A stretch of 36,648 nucleotides of DNA, from the NCBI RefSeq assembly GCF_002167005.1, contig NZ_NHTN01000061.1:1-36648 (forward strand), given 5' to 3'. The notes below the pieces were generated by a model. That model ran no database searches, had not been told where the DNA came from, and saw nothing but the letters and a program-made list of their open reading frames with translations. The translations under genes were made by a program, and so were the position numbers. Of the stretch, positions 33,619 to 36,648 are shown in pieces (positions within the stretch are counted from its first letter, which is position 1; the number at the start of each line of letters is the position of its first letter). The DNA comes from Indiicoccus explosivorum (lineage in GTDB: Bacteria; Bacillota; Bacilli; Bacillales_A; Planococcaceae).

Positions 33619-33657
33619 GAGGACCCGAGCGGCACGATGCCGCGCTCTCGGGTCCTC
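33619..33657. repeat. Hairpin, 11-bp perfect stem
   Basis: GAGGACCCGAG (33619-33629) pairs with CTCGGGTCCTC (33647-33657), with GGC/GCC pairing inside the loop. A smaller GCCGG / CCGGC hairpin lies at 33676-33690. Confidence 0.75.
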
Positions 33658-33752
33658 CTCTTTCAAGCCTCCTCTGCCGGTTTCTCCGGCATGCGGGGTC
33701 TTGAGCCGCCCGTTTTTCCGCAGGGCAAGCTGCAGGCCGCGTGCGAGCCGGT

Positions 33753-33779
33753 CTGCGGCTTTGCGACGAGCTTGCGCAG
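33753..33779. repeat. 27-bp hairpin repeat, copy B
   Basis: 24 of 27 bases equal copy A at 26927-26953. Its core TGCGACGAG-3-GCGCAGGAGCA is also the reverse complement of the 33-bp unit (with TAA for CTT), so tandem and dispersed copies form one family. Confidence 0.7.
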
Positions 33780-33847
33780 GAGCAGAAGGTTTTTCGCATT
33801 TCCGCTGGCTTCTGCCGGCCCTGTCTCTCAGAAGCAAACTGCCAATG

Positions 33848-33890
33848 AAAAGGCGGCAAGAGGAACTTAAGCCCTCTTGCCGCCTTTTTT
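33848..33890 (+). terminator. Strong Rho-independent terminator-like hairpin inside the composite element
   Basis: A 16-bp perfect stem AAAAGGCGGCAAGAGG / CCTCTTGCCGCCTTTT with a 9-base loop and T6. No coding gene precedes it on the plus strand after srtD, so a non-coding transcript would end here. Confidence 0.8.
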
Positions 33891-33925
33891 GCGTTCGCGT
33901 CGGTTTTTTTCTGTGAATTGAGATA

Positions 33926-34186
33926 GGGGCTGTCGGCAGATCGCCTGCCTGTCCGGTCAGAAGATGGACAGGAAACCGGCGACTCCTGCGGAAGAACGGA
34001 TGGCCGAGACCCCCGCCGCGAAGCATGAGCGGCGGCGGCTCGGCCGTCCGTCCGGGCAGCCAGCACCGCGACGTCCTGTCGCGCTGGCTGCATTTCCCAC
34101 ATCGTGTGGGTCAAAAAGCGTCCGGTTTCCCCATCCCGGACCGGGCGGTTCGGAAAACAGGTATTTTGACCTTTTCAGACAGCCCC
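33926..34186. repeat. Nested inverted-repeat segment, possible structured RNA or cruciform DNA
   Basis: GGGGCTGTC (33926-33934) pairs with GACAGCCCC (34178-34186) and encloses a series of hairpins: CCTGTCC/GGACAGG (33948-33972); ACGGA and GGCCGAG / CTCGGCC and TCCGT (33996-34051); GCAGCCAGC with inner GCGAC (34056-34091); CCCAC/GTGGG (34096-34110); and GGTCAAAA / TTTTGACC (34109-34171) enclosing GTCCGG/CCGGAC. The last arm is followed by T4 on the plus strand. Nearly the whole segment can pair. Confidence 0.7.
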
Positions 34187-34188
34187 TT

Positions 34189-34290
34189 TTATAAGTTGGC
34201 GGCGATGAACAGCTGGAACACAGCATAAATTAACGCTACCAGAATCAATGTCCCCACTATGACTCCGATTGCGAGCTTCTTTCCGTCCAC
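34189..34290 (-). CDS. Small single-pass membrane protein, 33 residues
   Basis: GTG start at 34290; MDGKKLAIGVIVGTLILVAL begins the protein, one transmembrane helix (about residues 7-31) with a short basic N-terminus, then TAA at 34189-34191. GGTGG seven bases upstream is a possible site, inside the 3' end of the Nudix gene in another frame, which suggests coupling. The hydrophobic pattern and charge are typical of real micro-membrane proteins, but conservation was not tested. Its stop overlaps the right inverted repeat of the composite element. Confidence 0.5.
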   Translation of the reverse strand: MDGKKLAIGVIVGTLILVALIYAVFQLFIAANL

Positions 34291-34859
34291 TCCCTCACCA
34301 CCCTGTCTCTCATTCCCTTGATGACCTGTTCCAAATAATGATCGCTGTGCGGCACGACATCCGTTTTTGAAACAGACCGTCCATTCGCTAGGCGCACAAC
34401 AGAACCTCCGACGAGCGACGCGAACTGATCAAGTGTCAGTCTTTCCACTGCTTCCACTTCTTCTTTCTGGAGGATGAACCGAACCCTTTCCGGAACCGGC
34501 AGCAGGAAAACATGCGCCCATTCCCGATCGATGAAACCCGGAAGTTCAATATCATCCCTGATTACGCCAAGCGGAATGAGGTCAGCCGGACGGACTTTGA
34601 GGCCCAGTTCTTCGTGAAGCTCCCGAATGCCGTCTTCCGGCTGCTCGTTTGCCAGTAAATGGCCGGCAGCCGTAACATCCAGCAATCCGGGGAAATCCTT
34701 TTTACCGGCACTGCGGATCTGGACGAATACCTCTCCCCTCCTGACAAGCCAGCAGTGGAACGTTTCATGCAGGAATCCTTGCCTGTGGATCTCCGCGCGG
34801 GGAAAAATTCCGATCGGGCGACGGTTTCCGTCAACCGCCTGGATCAGTTCATGCTCCAT
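34257..34859 (-). CDS. Nudix hydrolase (IPP isomerase-like subgroup)
   Basis: A 200-residue Nudix protein. The Nudix box AGHLLANEQPEDGIRELHEE followed by LGL has the metal-binding REL-x-EE core, with an unusually short spacing (six rather than seven residues between the first Glu and Arg). The N-terminal GFLHETFHCWLVRRGEVFVQ is of the group near isopentenyl-diphosphate isomerase/YfcD. It would hydrolyse a nucleoside diphosphate derivative, unknown which. The start overlaps the VOC gene stop by 11 bases and has no good own site, so it is probably translationally coupled. Confidence 0.8.
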   Translation of the reverse strand: MEHELIQAVDGNRRPIGIFPRAEIHRQGFLHETFHCWLVRRGEVFVQIRSAGKKDFPGLLDVTAAGHLLANEQPEDGIRELHEELGLKVRPADLIPLGVIRDDIELPGFIDREWAHVFLLPVPERVRFILQKEEVEAVERLTLDQFASLVGGSVVRLANGRSVSKTDVVPHSDHYLEQVIKGMRDRVVREWTERSSQSES

Positions 34860-35529
34860 CAGCAGAAGAGCCTTCTGTAAAAACAGTTACATTTCCTTCA
34901 GCCGATACATCCGCTTTCTTCCCGTCGGTGAATAAAATCGAAAGCGGACGGACGGCACTCGTTTTATCTGAAAAATACCACGTCCTGCCCGGCGGCACAA
35001 GCAGGACATAGGCATTTTCTTTCCCGAAAAAGTTCAGCCCCTCCGGATTCAGCGTATCTCCAGTCCGCTGGGGAATGCCGTTTGCCAAGAGTGCTTCTGC
35101 AGCTGTTTTCACATGATCCGTGGTGATGCTGACTTCGCTGATATCCTGCAGCTCCGCCGGATTGAACTCTGTCCCGCCTCTCACCTGCCGGCGGGCAATC
35201 AATTCCACCACATTGCCTGACGGATCATCAAAGTAAAACGCATCTGCATCGAAGCGTTCGTAATATACCTCATCGGATTCGCCTTCCCGATTCAGTCTGA
35301 CGCGCTGCGCTGCCCATTCTTTCGCAGATGAATAACTGTCACCCGGTATATTGAAAGCGAAATGATAAATGGACGGCGTGCCGGACTCCAGAAAAACAAG
35401 CTCTGACGACCCGATGGCTACTGAAAACCGATCCGCGGAAGCTTCACGCACAGGAAAGCCGAGTAGATCCGTATAGAACTTTTTCATGTCTTCCAGTTTG
35501 CTGGTATAGAGTTCCACTTTTTTGAACAT
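34849..35529 (-). CDS. VOC (glyoxalase/dioxygenase) superfamily protein
   Basis: A 226-residue protein with two betaalphabetabetabeta modules: ELYTSKLEDMKKFYTDLLG and FYFDDPSGNVVELIARR in the first (about residues 5-115) and a looser second module (about 130-226). The first contains the His/Glu positions common to metal-binding VOC enzymes (YHFAFNI, VVELIA). The reaction is unknown. ATG at 35529 is six or seven bases from GAGGTG; the GTG three codons upstream is itself in the binding site. Followed by the coupled Nudix gene. Confidence 0.8.
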   Translation of the reverse strand: MFKKVELYTSKLEDMKKFYTDLLGFPVREASADRFSVAIGSSELVFLESGTPSIYHFAFNIPGDSYSSAKEWAAQRVRLNREGESDEVYYERFDADAFYFDDPSGNVVELIARRQVRGGTEFNPAELQDISEVSITTDHVKTAAEALLANGIPQRTGDTLNPEGLNFFGKENAYVLLVPPGRTWYFSDKTSAVRPLSILFTDGKKADVSAEGNVTVFTEGSSADGA

Positions 35530-35579
35530 CTCCCTCACCTCTTCATCCAGCTTACCTGATGTCTTCCTGATTTTCCCGC

Positions 35580-35612
35580 AAAAAGACCGGAAAGCCCGCA
35601 GGCCCTCCGGTC
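35580..35612 (-). terminator. Terminator after the 47-residue ORF
   Basis: On the minus strand a GACCGGA / TCCGGTC stem with inner GCC/GGC pairing is followed by T5. Confidence 0.82.
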
Positions 35613-35613
35613 T

Positions 35614-35757
35614 TCATTTCATTTTCATCACTGGCAGCAGCATGATCAGGCTCCGCAGCGCCGGTCTTTTCCGCCATCCGCCTTTTCGGCAGCGGTGGAT
35701 CGATACCCGGATTTCTTCCGCCCGTTCCCTGATTTCTTCCCGGTCTGAACAGAACAT
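35614..35757 (-). CDS. Small basic protein, 47 residues
   Basis: ATG at 35757 has an excellent site (GGGAGGAGTCAGTC), and the stop lies two bases before a strong terminator. The protein MFCSDREEIRERAEEIRVSI continues with CRKGGWRKRPALRSLIMLLP, helical, basic, with two Cys. I do not recognise it. It follows the F1-beta-like gene by 51 bases in the same orientation and probably shares its transcript. Confidence 0.7.
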   Translation of the reverse strand: MFCSDREEIRERAEEIRVSIHRCRKGGWRKRPALRSLIMLLPVMKMK

Positions 35758-35808
35758 GACTGACTCCTCCCGAATTGAGAATGGAAAATCCACTGGACGG
35801 TACTGTGC

Positions 35809-36629
35809 TTATGACAGCGCGCCGGTGAATTTCAGGTCTTCTGTGCTTTTTCTGTCAGTCTGGCCATTCAAAATGGCTTCCACGTCCGTCAGCACTTTAG
35901 TCAGCGGCACTGAAACCCCGGCCATTTCCGTGAACTCCTCCGCAGTATAAAAAGGCTGTGTGAAATAGGCTTCCAGGTGCTCACCGCGCCGGTAAATCTC
36001 TTTTTCCGCTTCCGGAACGCTTTCTTCTCCCCTGACCTGGACCATCGCACGCAGCTCACGATACCGCCGCATCACTTTTTGCACTTTAAGCCGCAGCTGG
36101 AAGTGCCGCTCATCCATGTTCATTTCTTCAAGAATCGAAGAAGTGGAATAAAGTGGACTCACTGCCGGATACAGCTGCCGTGCAGCCAGCTCTGCATCGA
36201 GCTGCCACACCGTTTCCAGCGGTCCGAACGGAAAATCTTCATCGACGGCGCTGCCAGTCAGATCAACAAGCACTGCAGTGACCGGTTCCGGACCGGTTTC
36301 CTCCTGTACCCGGAAAAATTCCCCTGAATCGACGCGTCCTTTATCTGCGAATAATACAGCGGAAGTACCGGATGTCCTTAACGCCTCAATGGTCTCTTCT
36401 GCCGTTCCCGTCACGGCATCCGCCAGCTGGATGGATTCTTCCAGTACAGCCGGAGTCTGTTCAGGCGCGAAGAAGACTGTTTTCATCCCTTTTTCCCTGA
36501 AACGATGGATAAGTTCTGCGACAATGACAAGCTGGCCCATGCCCGGCCTTGCCACAATACCGGCGATTCCCCCTCTTACGACTGGCGCAAAAAAACAAGC
36601 ACTTTGATTTCCGTCTCGATCATGTCCAT
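35809..36629 (-). CDS. F1-ATPase beta-subunit-like pseudoenzyme, short orphan form, frameshifted
   Basis: The C-terminal two thirds match the ATP synthase beta subunit: YPAVSPLYSTSSILEE (beta: YPAVDPLxSTS), LKVQKVMRRYRELRAMVQVRG, FTQPFYTAEEFTEMAG and ILNGQTD. The equivalent of the P-loop GGAGVGKT is ARPGMGQL: Lys and Thr are lost. The DELSEED region is changed (EESVPEA), and the N-terminal beta-barrel and ~65 internal residues are absent. The ATG at 36629 (GGGGGGAGAAG before it) reads MDMIETEIKVLVF and then shifts frame in T7 (36589-36595); adding one T gives FFAPVVRGGIAGIVARPGMG, which lines up with beta's IKVVDLLAPYIKGGKIGLF, and a 273-residue protein. A true orphan paralogue unlikely to hydrolyse ATP. 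Confidence 0.75.
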
Positions 36630-36648
36630 CTTCTCCCCCCGCAGAATC

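Larger units (their letters stand above)
33332..34193. repeat. Composite non-coding element bounded by 23-bp imperfect inverted repeats
   Basis: The left end at 33332-33354 (TATAAAAGAGGCTGTC plus seven bases) is the reverse complement of the right end at 34171-34193 in 20 of 23 positions. The ~816 bp between hold no supported ORF: a 33-bp tandem array, several strong hairpins, a 27-bp repeat copy and a nested-hairpin segment. Ends of the type GGGGCTGTC...AAAAG are seen on insertion sequences and MITEs; the palindromic TATA at each end could be a target duplication. Both ends overlap stop codons of the flanking genes. No transposase is visible. Confidence 0.6.

Noticed and set aside
33305..33870. 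Repeat-like open frames on both strands over the 33-bp array (Leu/Val/Ala-rich on plus, Arg/Ser/Ala-rich on minus)
   Set aside because: The repeat length is a multiple of three and lacks stops in several frames; there is no ribosome binding site and frames are open on both strands alike.
33581..34114. 177-codon minus-strand frame in the composite element
   Set aside because: It covers hairpins and palindromes, has Arg/Ser/Ala-biased composition, no domain and no binding site.

Overview
The window looks like chromosomal DNA of a moderately GC-rich (roughly 53%) low-GC-lineage Gram-positive, most likely a Planococcaceae member (Planococcus/Bhargavaea-like). The reasons are gene content and order close to Bacillus subtilis (des-desK-desR, tcyABC, ydaT, yyaC, yngI, nfrA and cwlK relatives), strong AGGAGG ribosome binding sites, GTG/TTG starts, U-tract terminators, a CcpA cre site, and SigB- and ECF-type promoters. 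The genus is inferred; there is no rRNA in the window.

Layout. 1-5.5 kb: the end of a response regulator gene, putP (Na+/proline symporter), a SigB-type promoter driving a ydaT-like stress gene, a cystine/amino-acid ABC operon (tcyABC-like), a yyaC-like gene with an apparent single-base frameshift, and a small hypothetical gene. 5.6-9.0 kb: the membrane-fluidity thermosensor system des, desK, desR, with a palindromic operator in front of des shared with a divergent 79-residue membrane protein. 9.0-13.8 kb: an M20 deacylase and an enolase-superfamily epimerase/racemase overlapping in one operon behind a TrkA_C membrane protein, then a divergent CorA transporter and a convergent ZIP-like membrane protein. 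13.9-20.95 kb: wrbA with a SigB-type promoter, a yngI-like acyl-CoA synthetase, an ABC-2 exporter pair behind an ECF-type promoter, a 21-bp tandem repeat, a ywnB-like reductase with a lipoprotein, and an nfrA-like nitroreductase. 21.0-26.8 kb: a CwlK-like peptidase, a secreted M14 carboxypeptidase under a cre site, a MacB/LolD-type ABC pair, a GT2-GtrA fusion and a Dph6-like ATP pyrophosphatase. 27-31.4 kb: fumC, an orphan MurE-like ligase with an unusual substrate motif, a GNAT and an adenylate-kinase-like protein. 31.5-33.3 kb: a cold shock gene, then a surface protein (two Excalibur repeats, LPDTA anchor) beside its probable class D sortase. 33.3-34.2 kb: a gene-free, 862-bp composite repeat element bounded by 23-bp imperfect inverted repeats, holding a 33-bp tandem array, strong hairpins and a nested-hairpin segment that could be a structured RNA. 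34.2-36.6 kb: a small membrane ORF, Nudix, VOC, a 47-residue ORF and an orphan, shortened, P-loop-degenerate relative of the F1-ATPase beta subunit.

Most notable: the F1-beta-like pseudoenzyme (complete in the window once a T7/T8 homopolymer frameshift is allowed for), the composite inverted-repeat element with its nested hairpins, the self-contained sortase-substrate pair, the orphan MurE with DHPG in place of DNPR, and the epimerase-deacylase pair lacking the dipeptide-binding DxD. Two genes (yyaC-like and F1-beta-like) are each one base short in a homopolymer, so consensus sequencing error must be considered. All identifications come from reading motifs and recalled families; no database search was run.
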